From the NCBI GenBank assembly GCA_023268715.1, contig JALRLV010000003.1:93919-157918 (forward strand): a stretch of DNA of 64,000 bases, written 5' to 3'. Of this stretch, positions 17,331 to 26,319 are shown piece by piece. The DNA is from Candidatus Thalassarchaeaceae archaeon. GTDB lineage: Archaea; Thermoplasmatota; Poseidoniia; Poseidoniales; Thalassarchaeaceae. The notes below the pieces were generated by a model that was given only the letters and a program-made list of their open reading frames with translations, was not told where the DNA came from and ran no database searches. The stretch's first letter is position 1. Each line of letters begins with the position of its first letter. The position numbers were made by a program, and so were the translations under genes.

Positions 17331-18383
17331 TTATTCATCTACATTGAATCTCTGATATACTTCATTAGTAGTTTGAGTGACTCGTATGAATGTGGTACAT
17401 TTTGGCAAGTCTTTGATTCGCCGAGCGCCTACGTATGAGCATGCAGAGCGAACTCCTCCAAGGATAGCCTGAACTGTAATTTCCAAAGCCCCTCGGTAGG
17501 GGACTCGAACCTCTTTACCTTCTGGTGCACGGTGCTTTGCAACTTCCCCATAGTGAGTTTCCATAGCCTTGGCGCTGGACATTCCGTAGAATGATTTGTA
17601 CTGTTTCCCATTATCCCCAGTGACGAGTTCCCCACCCGATTCATCATGGCCAGCGAACATCCCGCCTAACATTACGAAGTCGGCTCCCGCAGCGAAGGCT
17701 TTGGCTACATCACCAGGACTTGAACAACCTCCGTCGGCCATAACGTGTCCAGCCAAACCATGTGCGGCGTCTGCACATTCTGCAATTGCAGAAAGTTGAG
17801 GATAACCGACACCTGCTACCTTCCGAGTTGTACATACTGAACCTGGTCCAATTCCAACTTTGACAATGTCTGCACCGGCTAGAATTAACGCTTCGGTCAT
17901 TTCTCGGGTTGCAACATTACCGGCGATAATTATAGAGGATGAGAATTCATTCCTGACCTTCTTTACGAAATCCAAAAACACCTCTCGATACCCGTTTGCA
18001 ACATCAATACAAATCAATTTCGTGGCGGAGTTTGTACTCATCTTTCGCTTTAGTAAATCGAACGAATTGTCGGTAGAGCCACAGGTAACAGCAACGTATT
18101 CTGGGTTAATTCCATCATTCCAAGCAGCTGCATAATCCTTGGTTGAGTAGAATTTTTGCATACAAGTCATCATTTGGTATTTTTGTAATTCTGCAGCCAC
18201 GCTGAATAGTCCTGTAGTATCCATATTCGCAGAAACGATTGGCACGCCGGTCCACGTAGCATCGGAATGTCGAAAAGTGAATTCACGAACCAAAGTAACA
18301 TCCGATCGCGAAACCAGCGTACTGCGCTTAGGTCTAATCAATACATCATCAAAGGTAAGCTTCACGTCGTGTTCTACACGCAT
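17331..18383 (-). CDS. guaC: GMP reductase, bacterial/eukaryotic GuaC type
   Basis: Converts GMP to IMP with NADPH in purine salvage. The protein aligns by eye over its whole length with Gua[20 protein letters not shown] at the start, [46 protein letters not shown] with the catalytic Cys, [30 protein letters not shown] and [12 protein letters not shown]. It lacks CBS domains. The features [10 protein letters not shown] and SVCTTR separate it from IMP dehydrogenase. ATG at 18383 matches the family start; ATG at 18413 would add 10 residues. Its closeness to bacterial and eukaryotic enzymes suggests transfer. Confidence 0.93.
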   Translation of the reverse strand: MRVEHDVKLTFDDVLIRPKRSTLVSRSDVTLVREFTFRHSDATWTGVPIVSANMDTTGLFSVAAELQKYQMMTCMQKFYSTKDYAAAWNDGINPEYVAVTCGSTDNSFDLLKRKMSTNSATKLICIDVANGYREVFLDFVKKVRNEFSSSIIIAGNVATREMTEALILAGADIVKVGIGPGSVCTTRKVAGVGYPQLSAIAECADAAHGLAGHVMADGGCSSPGDVAKAFAAGADFVMLGGMFAGHDESGGELVTGDNGKQYKSFYGMSSAKAMETHYGEVAKHRAPEGKEVRVPYRGALEITVQAILGGVRSACSYVGARRIKDLPKCTTFIRVTQTTNEVYQRFNVDE

Positions 18384-18463
18384 CTGAACCTTACTACTCC
18401 AACGTAGGTCCATTTAAGACCGTTCTGACAGATTCTATCTCAATTGAATCTCAATTTGGTATA

Positions 18464-18541
18464 TGGTGCTCGTGCCGGGATTTGAACCCGGGTCGACGGA
18501 TCGAGAGTCCGTCATGATGGACCGAACTACACTACACGAGC
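18464..18541 (-). tRNA. tRNA-Glu (anticodon CTC)
   Basis: A full cloverleaf on the minus strand. The acceptor stem GCTCGTG (18535-18541) pairs with CACGAGC (18468-18474). The anticodon loop CTCTCGA carries CTC, and the T-arm loop is TTCAAAT. The discriminator is A at 18467. The 3' CCA is encoded at 18464-18466. No intron is present. Confidence 0.96.
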
Positions 18542-18671
18542 GGGTAGCACGGCGACTGAGACTCTCTATTTGAAAACGATGGAGGTCATATTTTTACGGC
18601 AGATATTCACTTTCACTTTTACTTTGCACTCTTCTGTCTTCATTGATATGCTGATCGAGCGACATTGGCCC

Positions 18672-18947
18672 ATGAACCGAAGTCTTAACCGCGATACAGA
18701 ACAAATTTACAGAAAGCGACCAGAACCCGTACGTGTAGTGCCATTTTCTAGCCTAAACAAGACAACTGGTAAATCTACCAGGCGTAATTCTGAGGTGTTG
18801 GTCAACTCATCCAATGGGAATGCTACAGAAGGTCTATGGCAACCTATGCCAAAACGTGCGATAGAGGTTAATGTTAGCCCTTCTAGTTGGAGTGGATTGC
18901 ATTCCCGAGTTCTTGCATCGAGAAAAGTCACAGTGGAGGTTATCTGA
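18672..18947 (+). CDS. Small basic protein, unknown function
   Basis: A 91-residue protein from ATG at 18672; an ATG at 18648 in the same frame would add 8 residues. It is rich in Arg, Lys, Ser and Asn and has no hydrophobic segment, suggesting a soluble, perhaps nucleic-acid-associated protein. Its stop codon TGA overlaps the ATG of the next gene (TGATG at 18945-18949), so the two are almost certainly translated together. No domain is recognised. Confidence 0.55.
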   Translation: MNRSLNRDTEQIYRKRPEPVRVVPFSSLNKTTGKSTRRNSEVLVNSSNGNATEGLWQPMPKRAIEVNVSPSSWSGLHSRVLASRKVTVEVI

Positions 18948-19201
18948 TGTCTCGTACTCGAAGATTGCGAGAAGCCGTATTGGTGCTACTTGAAGAAAAA
19001 GGAACAGCCAATACGGTGGAGGTATTTGACCATCTAAATGAGAGATTTAGATGGGGTGCTACCATGAATCAAGTGGGGAATATTCTAGCTAAAGATCCTC
19101 GCTTTTCTAAAGTGGGCCATCAGAGAGGTCAATTCAGAGGCAGTGTTTACACAGTCTGCGTTTGGTCGTTGTCAACCGAACCCCTGATTCCAGCAGTTTA
19201 A
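18947..19201 (+). CDS. Small winged-helix-like DNA-binding protein
   Basis: An 84-residue basic protein. Residues about 6-60 (REAVLVLLEEKGTANTVEVF, DHLNERFRWG, NQVGNILAKDPRFSKVG) have the spacing of a compact winged helix, with the recognition helix around NQVGNILAKD and a wing ending in GSVYTVCVW. A role as transcription regulator or chromatin-associated protein is inferred. The start overlaps the stop of the preceding basic protein gene. The UbiA gene follows 46 bases later. Confidence 0.72.
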   Translation: MSRTRRLREAVLVLLEEKGTANTVEVFDHLNERFRWGATMNQVGNILAKDPRFSKVGHQRGQFRGSVYTVCVWSLSTEPLIPAV

Positions 19202-19214
19202 GCGTGGAAGGAAT

Positions 19215-19233
19215 GAAGACTGACATAGTCTTC
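19215..19233. promoter_or_regulatory. Perfect inverted repeat upstream of the UbiA gene
   Basis: Arms GAAGACT (19215-19221) and AGTCTTC (19227-19233) flank the spacer GACAT, 14 bases before the ATG at 19248. It could be an operator or a leader hairpin. The repeat is seen directly; its function is unknown. Confidence 0.4.
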
Positions 19234-19247
19234 CGTAAAGCGTGGGA

Positions 19248-20132
19248 ATGGTTCGAGACTGGCTAGATTTATTCCGCGCGGGAAATTGTGTTACTGGATT
19301 TGTAGGAGTATTCCTCGGAGCAATTCTTACTCTAGAGGATATCCCGACAGGTGACAATCTCAAAATTACAACACTCTTGGCATTGTCAGTATATTCTTTC
19401 ATGGCATCATGGAATGCACTAAACGATTATCTTGATCTCGAAATAGATAAAATAAATCGACCAGATAGACCCTTACCTTCTGGTCGAATAAGTAAATCTT
19501 TATCCTTTACAGCAATAATATTGACTTGCGCTATCTCCTTCATTTCACTATTCCTAGCAGGGCAAATTGCAAATGATATCACAGACAATTTTCAAGACTG
19601 GTATCCTACCATTTTCATCTGGCTTATCGCATTAACTCTCCTAGTAAATTATGAAGATGACCGAATTTTATTAGGTTTGAAAAATAGGGGATTACCTGGA
19701 AATCTAGCCATATCAATATCAGTCGGATTAGTGGTTTTATTCGGCGCGGCGGGGTTGTTTGATCCACTTAATGAACGGGCAGTATCCTTGTTTTTCATCG
19801 GAACGCTGTATAATTTATCTCGTGAGATAATCAAGGATGTCGAAGATATGGATGGTGATGAAGGGCGAAATACCTACGCAATGAGAGCAGGTGCTGAAAA
19901 TGCTAGATTAGCATCTTGGGTAATCTTGCTAATCACTTTAGTAGCTTTACTTACTCCCTTTGCCTTAGGGATTTTTGATCTAATCCACATAATTTTCATA
20001 GCACCTGGTTTATTTACATTGATGAGTGTAAAGAAACATATCTATTTGGCAGAAGACTCTGCTGCATCGAGATTGATTAAAATCTCAATGACCCTAACAA
20101 TGATTGGTCTAATTTTAGCAGCGTTGATGTAA
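19248..20132 (+). CDS. UbiA-family prenyltransferase, probable digeranylgeranylglyceryl phosphate synthase
   Basis: An integral membrane enzyme with about eight to nine helices that would attach the second geranylgeranyl chain in archaeal ether-lipid synthesis. The first Asp-rich motif NDYLDLEIDKINRPDRPLPSG and the second motif EIIKDVEDMDGDEGRNTYA both match UbiA enzymes of the DGGGP synthase branch. Length (294 residues) is usual. ATG at 19248 is chosen; GTG at 19242 is possible. The related respiratory-quinone prenyltransferases cannot be fully excluded. Confidence 0.87.
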   Translation: MVRDWLDLFRAGNCVTGFVGVFLGAILTLEDIPTGDNLKITTLLALSVYSFMASWNALNDYLDLEIDKINRPDRPLPSGRISKSLSFTAIILTCAISFISLFLAGQIANDITDNFQDWYPTIFIWLIALTLLVNYEDDRILLGLKNRGLPGNLAISISVGLVVLFGAAGLFDPLNERAVSLFFIGTLYNLSREIIKDVEDMDGDEGRNTYAMRAGAENARLASWVILLITLVALLTPFALGIFDLIHIIFIAPGLFTLMSVKKHIYLAEDSAASRLIKISMTLTMIGLILAALM

Positions 20133-21083
20133 CTACATCTCATTGTAGGCGTGCCAAGCATCATTATTGCATAGATAAGTAAGAATTGACATTTGGGCCC
20201 ACATTCTATTCTCCGCTTGGTCCAAAACTATGCTATTCCGAGAGTCAATCACGGCATCAGTAACTTCCTCACCCCTATGTGCCGGCAAACAATGCATGAA
20301 TACATAATCATGATGAGCATGCGCTACTAATTCCTCATTTACTTGAAACCCTTCAAAGGCAGAAAACTTGTCAGTCATGTGTTCTTCACCCATAGAAACG
20401 AAAATGTCAGTATAGATTACTGCGGCATTTTTCACGGCCTCAATTGGGTCATTAGTGCCAATGATTTTCGCCCCAGTCTTGGAGGCAATCTCCTCACATC
20501 GGGAAAGTACTTTTGAGTCTGGCTCCATCCCAACTGGAGTAGCATATTTCACATCATAACCTAGTGCTAAACCTGCAAGAGCTAGATCGTGAAATACATT
20601 GTTACCATCGCCAACCCAAGCGATGTGACCATCTGAATTAGCATGCTCGCGTATAGCCATTAAATCAGCTGCAGATTGACAAGGGTGGTGTAAATCAGAT
20701 AGTGCATTGATTACAGGAACAGTAGCCGTTCTCGCCAATTCCTCTACATCTGCATGTCCAAAACACCGGTAGGTAATCCCATCCAAGAAGCGGGATAATA
20801 CGGCCGCAGTATCCCCAATTGATTCTGATTTTCCTAATTGAATATCATTGGCAAGTAGAGTCAAGGGTTGTCCTCCGAGACGACTTACTCCAACTTCGAA
20901 TGACACCCTAGTTCTGGTAGATGGTTTTTCATAAATTGACCCGATTGACATACCTTCTAGGGGTTTGAAATCCTGGTGAATGGATTCGTCATTTTTGTAT
21001 TTGATTGCCCAATTAATTATGTCGTCCAAATCATCAATCAAATCATCGATAGCTAGCAAATCCTTCTTCTCATTGTTGCTCAT
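20133..21083 (-). CDS. argF: Ornithine carbamoyltransferase
   Basis: Makes citrulline from ornithine and carbamoyl phosphate in arginine synthesis. The carbamoyl-phosphate loop STRTRVSFEVG, the HPCQ motif (HHPCQSAADL) and the ornithine-side signature HCLPAHRGEEVT are all present, separating it from aspartate carbamoyltransferase. From ATG at 21083 the length is 316 residues, normal for the family. An upstream in-frame start would run deeper into the GPN gene. The start overlaps the 3' end of the GPN GTPase gene by 14 bases, so the two form an operon. The stop abuts the UbiA stop with no gap. Confidence 0.95.
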   Translation of the reverse strand: MSNNEKKDLLAIDDLIDDLDDIINWAIKYKNDESIHQDFKPLEGMSIGSIYEKPSTRTRVSFEVGVSRLGGQPLTLLANDIQLGKSESIGDTAAVLSRFLDGITYRCFGHADVEELARTATVPVINALSDLHHPCQSAADLMAIREHANSDGHIAWVGDGNNVFHDLALAGLALGYDVKYATPVGMEPDSKVLSRCEEIASKTGAKIIGTNDPIEAVKNAAVIYTDIFVSMGEEHMTDKFSAFEGFQVNEELVAHAHHDYVFMHCLPAHRGEEVTDAVIDSRNSIVLDQAENRMWAQMSILTYLCNNDAWHAYNEM

Positions 21084-21915
21084 GTTCAATATCTCCCGCA
21101 AATCCATCTCTCGTATCTGCCATTCCGCCAAAGATTGTTTGCGCGAAGGTTAACAAATCTGCTAAGCCTTCTTCCTCCTCGCTGGAAAGCGGGATAAGCC
21201 CAGGCTGAATTGCGGCATGTTGCATCATCCTAAGTTGGCCAATGGCAAATTCGGCTCGCGATGTACTAGAATTTTGATCCATTGATTCGGCAGCTGATTC
21301 CTCGTATAGTGCAGCCTCTAAAACATCTAGATTCTCTCCCCATTCGAGAATTTTATCCAAAATTTCGGGATCTAGTAAATCTGCTTTTGAGAGAAAGTTT
21401 GCCGTTGGAAGCCCAAGTCTAAAGTGTACGATTGAGGAAAGAAGCATTTGAGATACAAAGCCACTTGGTGTTTGTGACAACATAGGGTCGAATAAGAAGG
21501 CGAGACAAGCCCGGCCTTGACCCAAAACCTCGACTAAATGGCTGCTTGCTTCGCGGAATGCGAATAACTCAACTTGCCCCGGGGTATCAATAACCAAAAT
21601 ATCTCCCGAAATACCTTCAATCTCATCAAAGACATCCAGTGCCTGCGAAGCTACTAGGTCGGCGGCAAGGATTTGGGCACCATTGGGTCCAAGGTCATAC
21701 TCGTCCATAACATCGGATAGAGAGACCAAATCTCTCACATCAAATTCGGGATCATAATGGACTCTTTCCGCGCCTGGGTCGAGATTAATCGTCAGCACAT
21801 CAACTTGCAAAAATCTTGCCCAGCGTTGAAACGCCGTGACAAGACTACTCTTTCCAGCACCAGCAGTTCCAACGACGAATATTACAGGAGGAGTGGTTCC
21901 GTCTTGATTGCTCAC
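21070..21915 (-). CDS. GPN-loop GTPase
   Basis: A 281-residue SIMIBI-class GTPase. The P-loop GTAGAGKSS sits near residue 16, the family-defining Gly-Pro-Asn insert is in YDLGPNGAQ, the switch II DTPGQVE follows, and SKADLL is the base-recognition motif. Eukaryotic relatives act in assembly and nuclear import of RNA polymerase II; archaeal proteins are homodimers of uncertain role. GTG at 21915 is chosen because family members begin close to the P-loop; a TTG at 22005 would add 30 unlikely residues. Operon with argF. Confidence 0.9.
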   Translation of the reverse strand: MSNQDGTTPPVIFVVGTAGAGKSSLVTAFQRWARFLQVDVLTINLDPGAERVHYDPEFDVRDLVSLSDVMDEYDLGPNGAQILAADLVASQALDVFDEIEGISGDILVIDTPGQVELFAFREASSHLVEVLGQGRACLAFLFDPMLSQTPSGFVSQMLLSSIVHFRLGLPTANFLSKADLLDPEILDKILEWGENLDVLEAALYEESAAESMDQNSSTSRAEFAIGQLRMMQHAAIQPGLIPLSSEEEEGLADLLTFAQTIFGGMADTRDGFAGDIEHEQQ

Positions 21916-21962
21916 GAGTCTTTGCTGAGAGGAGCAGTAATTCAACCATTCGTATTTTGCTT

Positions 21963-21977
21963 CAGTCCGAAGGACTG
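21963..21977. promoter_or_regulatory. Perfect inverted repeat in the divergent GPN / proline-rich promoter region
   Basis: CAGTCC (21963-21968) and GGACTG (21972-21977) are separated by GAA. The repeat lies centrally in the 126-base gap between the divergent starts at 21915 and 22042. A shared operator is possible but not shown. Confidence 0.35.
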
Positions 21978-22041
21978 TGGTCGAGCAACGGTTAAACCAA
22001 TCCAATGCACGTCAGGACCTACCTTTGAGGGTGAATCCGCC

Positions 22042-24792
22042 GTGTCCGATACTCCACCACCACCTCCCGGAATGCCCCCTATACCTCCACCCCCCCCTCC
22101 TCCAGGCTTCAACCCGGATAACAAAGAGGTAGAAGTCGGTCTTGCAATAGAGGACACGCTAGAAGATGATACAAAGATGGAAAATATCTCCCAATCCATA
22201 GATGAATTGGCTCCTTTAGATGATAGTGAATCACCTCCACCAATACCCGCAGTATTAGGCACGCCTCCGCCGCCTCCGCCCAACTTCGATACGCCCCCAC
22301 CCCCTTCCGTTGGTTTCGATATCCCTCCTCCTCCTCCCCCCGGATTCCCAGCAATTGAAGTAGAGCATGAAGTAGATGGCGAAGAAGCATGGGATGTAGA
22401 GGAGCTCGACATTCAATCATTCGATGACACCCTAACTTCTCTAGAAGAAATGGAGGAAGAAGATTCTGATGATGAATCTCAGGATGTTTCCGACTTAAGT
22501 ACCGAAGATTGGAACAATGCTCTTGATAGAGCATTTGCAGATGAAGACGAATCTAATCCGGAATCTGAGGATTTAGATGAACCTCAAATAGCCCTATCTA
22601 GTAATCTCCGACCAGCTGGGGAAGTTGATTCAATTCCTGGCGACAAATTGTATGTTACTCTAAAGGAGAAGGAAGAATCGGTACTCAATCCAGATGGTAC
22701 AGTTAGACAACAATCCATCGATGGCGAACTTATTCTAAGAAATTCTAGTCGAAAGGACCGCGCTTGGGACATTGAAGTCTTGCTGCAAAATACTGCCTCT
22801 ACAGATATAGGAGGCGGCGCAATCACAGTACGTGAATTAGATGCGACACAAACCACCACCCTTCCATATACAGCATCAGGCCCTAGAATGATGGTTCTTA
22901 GGGAGCATATTGACACTGAACCAGAGCGCCCTCAGGAATCGAGTCTATCGATGGTTTATTCCGAACATGCACAAGAGGTGCTTATACGACTTAGTGTTGA
23001 AAATATAGCACCGGTTAGTTTGACCGATGTCATAGTTAGAAGAGCACTCCCTGATAATTTTGAATTATCAGATGGCCCTGAATATGACATAAAGGACAAT
23101 GAATTGATTTGGCGGATTGGCAGACTCCCAGTTGGCGATAGCGCATCCTTAGAAATTGTTCCAAGAGTCACTACTAGGACGATTCAACGCTTCGCAACTG
23201 GCACAGTTAGTGCTGCATATTCTTGTGAAGCAACTGTCTCAAGGGCGCAATTTGATTCGGTTAATTCTAGAGCCCGTCAATTTGGCTATGTTTCACCTAA
23301 GGAAGATGACAGACCAGATGTATTCCACTGCAAGTTAGTTGTAGAAAATCGGTCTTCTTTCGTTGTCAGCCTTTCTGGTGCAACTGTTTGGCTAGCGGGT
23401 CGTAGTGATCCATTCTTAGAAATGGAAGATATTCGAGAGGAGATACCCCCGGAAGGGCTTTGGGACTCGATAGAAAAGAGAATAGAAGCAATAGATAAGC
23501 CCAATTTTACACATGAAATTACCTATTCGATATTACCAAGGGCCAATGTCGAATCCACTGGAATTTTAGAATTAAAAGAAAGGAGCTTCAAGGTCTTAGA
23601 TGCTGAGGTCAACAAACAGTACAGTATTTCCCGAATACGCTCCTATGTCGCATCGGACTTAGATTGTATAACGGTAATAGAAAACACCGGGTCTGCACCA
23701 ATTAACGTGATGCGATTACTCGATGATATTCCGGGTATTTTCCAAGCACCTGCTACTAATCAAATACGAATTGAAATGGAAGGCTCAGATCTTAACGAAA
23801 ATCAATACAGAATAGAGGTGGTCGATGGCACCCAGTTAGAGGAACAATTGGTGTCTCCAGATTCACAAGGCCACGCCCTAAGAATCACAGTAGGAACATC
23901 AGCGCCTCTCGGTTTGCAACCTGGTAAATCACTGACCATCACTTATCCATTGCATGCCAATGACCCATCTCCTCAAAATAAAAAACTAGCAGCCCCTATT
24001 CGTGCAGATTTTAGTATGGAAAGATTCGGACCAGTCGCCACCCGTCATTGTAACCGAACTCCATTAATTCGTGTAGTCCATCGCCGCAGAAGGTTCTCTA
24101 CCGGAAAAGAAGTCTTTCCAGCAGCGGGTCCAGGCAGATATGAAATCCTCTTAATGTTCCAAAACGACTCAGATAGTGCCCTAGAAGATTTATCTCTTCA
24201 CGATGTGGTCCCCGGTACTTTCAATATCGAAAAATCTACTGTTCGCTCAAATCAATCCGGGGAGAGAGTTGTAGACTTTAGTAAGGAGTCTGCCAGAGAA
24301 GGCACGCATGTGACCTGGCCTATTGGTAGAATCGAAAAGGATGAGCGAATAGAGGTAGTTTTTGAAATTCAAGGAGACTCCGAAAGCGAATACAAAGTAG
24401 CAGATGCTCAAGACTACCATGGAGCAACTTTCGGGGAGGAAGTGGATGAGGAACCGAACCTACCAGACTGGGTTGATGAGTCTACTAGAATCAATCTACA
24501 AATCCCTAATGTTGATCCTCAATCCGAGCTAGACTCAGATCCTCAACCTGAGGAAAATGGAGAAGAAGATGTTGACTCAAATTCAAATGTTGATGTTGAC
24601 TTGTCCATACCGCAGGTCCAGAATGTAGAGCCGATGTCCGATGAAAGTGAAGAGGCCATAGAAGATTCAGATGACTATGAGGACAATTCGCCCCAAGTAA
24701 CAATAGATGCTAATGATGTTTGTCCTGTTTGTGGAACAGAGGCTTCAGTAGGTGCATCATCTTGCGAAACTTGTAGCTTTCAATTTAGTTAA
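22042..24792 (+). CDS. Proline-rich, DUF11-like multidomain protein with C-terminal zinc ribbon
   Basis: A 916-residue protein from GTG at 22042; the frame is open further upstream, but that part is antisense to the GPN gene. Residues about 1-110 hold several poly-proline blocks (PPPPPGMPPIPPPPPPPGF, PPPPPP with Phe/Asn). An acidic Asp/Glu-rich linker runs to about 190. Three or more beta-sandwich domains follow with DUF11-like phrases (VENIAPVSLTDVIVRRALPDNF, VIENTGSAPINVMRLLDDIPG, FQNDSDSALEDLSLHDVVPG). A second acidic linker leads to CPVCGTEASVGASSCETCSF, a four-Cys zinc ribbon. There is no signal peptide and no membrane helix, so it appears cytoplasmic. The function is unknown; a scaffold is inferred. 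Confidence 0.85.
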   Translation: MSDTPPPPPGMPPIPPPPPPPGFNPDNKEVEVGLAIEDTLEDDTKMENISQSIDELAPLDDSESPPPIPAVLGTPPPPPPNFDTPPPPSVGFDIPPPPPPGFPAIEVEHEVDGEEAWDVEELDIQSFDDTLTSLEEMEEEDSDDESQDVSDLSTEDWNNALDRAFADEDESNPESEDLDEPQIALSSNLRPAGEVDSIPGDKLYVTLKEKEESVLNPDGTVRQQSIDGELILRNSSRKDRAWDIEVLLQNTASTDIGGGAITVRELDATQTTTLPYTASGPRMMVLREHIDTEPERPQESSLSMVYSEHAQEVLIRLSVENIAPVSLTDVIVRRALPDNFELSDGPEYDIKDNELIWRIGRLPVGDSASLEIVPRVTTRTIQRFATGTVSAAYSCEATVSRAQFDSVNSRARQFGYVSPKEDDRPDVFHCKLVVENRSSFVVSLSGATVWLAGRSDPFLEMEDIREEIPPEGLWDSIEKRIEAIDKPNFTHEITYSILPRANVESTGILELKERSFKVLDAEVNKQYSISRIRSYVASDLDCITVIENTGSAPINVMRLLDDIPGIFQAPATNQIRIEMEGSDLNENQYRIEVVDGTQLEEQLVSPDSQGHALRITVGTSAPLGLQPGKSLTITYPLHANDPSPQNKKLAAPIRADFSMERFGPVATRHCNRTPLIRVVHRRRRFSTGKEVFPAAGPGRYEILLMFQNDSDSALEDLSLHDVVPGTFNIEKSTVRSNQSGERVVDFSKESAREGTHVTWPIGRIEKDERIEVVFEIQGDSESEYKVADAQDYHGATFGEEVDEEPNLPDWVDESTRINLQIPNVDPQSELDSDPQPEENGEEDVDSNSNVDVDLSIPQVQNVEPMSDESEEAIEDSDDYEDNSPQVTIDANDVCPVCGTEASVGASSCETCSFQFS

Positions 24793-24795
24793 TTT

Positions 24796-24818
24796 CGGCT
24801 CACATTATATGTGAGCCG
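24796..24818. promoter_or_regulatory. Perfect 10-bp inverted repeat centred on a TATA-like core
   Basis: CGGCTCACAT (24796-24805) and ATGTGAGCCG (24809-24818) are separated by TAT, so the centre reads ATTATATG. It starts 4 bases after the stop of the zinc-ribbon gene and 63 bases before the DUF106 start. It may act as an operator covering the TATA box of the DUF106-cmk-truB operon, or as a transcript-end hairpin. Confidence 0.5.
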
Positions 24819-24858
24819 CGCCGAATCCTTCAATTGAGAGTCTCAGAGAGGGAGACAC

Positions 24859-25773
24859 ATGACGGCACCTGCTGGACAAGGTGATGCACAGAGCCAAGCA
24901 GCTTTGGGCATGATGGGTCCTATGTTCGTTTTACTCGCTGTCATGCTACTGCTAACCTTTAATCCAGGACTTCGATTATTGATGGCAGATTCCGCAGCAA
25001 GTGTGATTGAACCTACTATCCCATTTCACTCAGATTATTTCGTGCCCACCGTATTCCTCATCGGCTCATCAATAATGATAGTCAACACAGTAATTCGTGG
25101 TTTTTTCATGGATCCGATTACCCAAGTTCATATTGGACATAGAAATAAACAGATTTCTAAACAACTGAGAGAAGCTCAAGCCGAAAGAGATACTGCGAGA
25201 GCAGACAAGATGCGTCGTCTTCAAATGGAGTTGATGCCAGACCAGATGGCTATGCAATCTTCAATGATGAAACCGATGATGTTTACAATCATCTTCATTA
25301 TCGGTATTTTCAGTTGGATGGCTGAATCTGCAGCAGGATTCCGAGTTGGCTACGTAAGCCTTCCTTGGCAACCGATGTGGGGTATGATGGACACAATCTG
25401 CTGGATTTTCCCTGCTTGGGTCATTACCTATATTGCAATGAGTGCTCCACTTGGAAGGATAATCGACCGTCATATCAAAATCATTCGATTCGGGAGACAT
25501 CCATTAGTTTTGGAAGGTACTCCAATCCCCGAACCCCTGTTACATTTGTTAAAGGATGAAGAAAAGAAATCCTCGGCTACTACTCGCCGTAGTCAACGGC
25601 GTTCACGGGATGGCCCTAGGAAGAAAGGCAATACAGAATCTCGGCGTGGAGGTAACCTTCATTCCGCTCCTCCGCAAATTGGAACCACCTGTCCGGATTG
25701 TTCCTCGACGATGGTAAATCGTACTAGTTCAGGCCGATTACGTTGCAACGTCTGCCGTAACGAATGGAGGTGA
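24859..25773 (+). CDS. DUF106 / EMC3-TMCO1-like membrane protein insertase with C-terminal zinc ribbon
   Basis: Archaeal DUF106 proteins belong to the Oxa1/YidC/EMC3 superfamily and are thought to insert membrane proteins. The 304-residue protein has N-terminal helices (about 16-40 and 55-80), a charged coiled-coil hairpin (about 95-130, KQISKQLREAQAERDTARAD), then two or more helices (about 140-200). A basic linker of Arg and Ser leads to a zinc ribbon with two CxxC pairs (CPDCSS and CNVCRNEW). That ribbon is extra compared with the core family. Being first in a DUF106-cmk-truB run matches a known archaeal gene order. Confidence 0.88.
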   Translation: MTAPAGQGDAQSQAALGMMGPMFVLLAVMLLLTFNPGLRLLMADSAASVIEPTIPFHSDYFVPTVFLIGSSIMIVNTVIRGFFMDPITQVHIGHRNKQISKQLREAQAERDTARADKMRRLQMELMPDQMAMQSSMMKPMMFTIIFIIGIFSWMAESAAGFRVGYVSLPWQPMWGMMDTICWIFPAWVITYIAMSAPLGRIIDRHIKIIRFGRHPLVLEGTPIPEPLLHLLKDEEKKSSATTRRSQRRSRDGPRKKGNTESRRGGNLHSAPPQIGTTCPDCSSTMVNRTSSGRLRCNVCRNEWR

Positions 25774-25778
25774 GGTAA

Positions 25779-26315
25779 TTGCTCAGAGTTACTATTAGTG
25801 GGGCACCAGGAAGTGGGACTTCGACATTGGTAGGGAAGATTAAGGCGTCCACTGGATGGAATTCCCTAAACGGAGGCGAGGTCTTTCGCACGGAAGCCAA
25901 CCGTCGTAATCTCTCTGTTGTTGAATTTAGTGAATTATGCAAGCAAGATTTGGATGTAGATCGCTCACTAGACAAACTCCTGAAAGATGCGATGACCCAA
26001 TCAGGGGGTCCTGAAATCATTGAAAGTAGATTGGCAGGTTGGTGGGCCCATGAACTTGCAATAAATTGCCTAAGGGTTTGGATCAACACATCTGATGAAG
26101 AGAGGGCTCGTCGAGTTCAGACTCGCGAAGGTGGTAGTTTTGAACAAAGACTAAACGAATCGACGGCTAGACAAAGTGCAGACAAGGAAAGATACCGAGT
26201 CCTATACGATATCGATCTTGATGAAATGACTCCATACAATTTAGTTGTAAACGCTGACAATCTTACTGCTGATGAGGTATTTTCCATAGTAAACTCAGCA
26301 ATCAATGGAGGCTGA
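25779..26315 (+). CDS. cmk: Cytidylate kinase, archaeal type
   Basis: Phosphorylates CMP and dCMP. The 178-residue protein begins LRVTISGAPGSGTST, a P-loop with the Gly-x-Gly-Thr-Ser pattern of archaeal Cmk, followed by the short NMP-binding part and a LID-like basic region (RARRVQTREGGSFEQRL, then ARQSADKERYRVLYDIDLDE). The start is TTG at 25779, preceded by GAGGT, and lies 5 bases after the DUF106 stop. No ATG is available near the P-loop. The order DUF106-cmk-truB supports the call. Confidence 0.92.
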   Translation: MLRVTISGAPGSGTSTLVGKIKASTGWNSLNGGEVFRTEANRRNLSVVEFSELCKQDLDVDRSLDKLLKDAMTQSGGPEIIESRLAGWWAHELAINCLRVWINTSDEERARRVQTREGGSFEQRLNESTARQSADKERYRVLYDIDLDEMTPYNLVVNADNLTADEVFSIVNSAINGG

Positions 26316-26319
26316 TTAA

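Noticed and set aside
17331..18383. IMP dehydrogenase
   Set aside because: No CBS domains, and the motifs and length follow GMP reductase.
21757..22041. N-terminal extension of the proline-rich protein
   Set aside because: It is antisense to the GPN GTPase P-loop region and does not look like protein; GTG at 22042 fits better.
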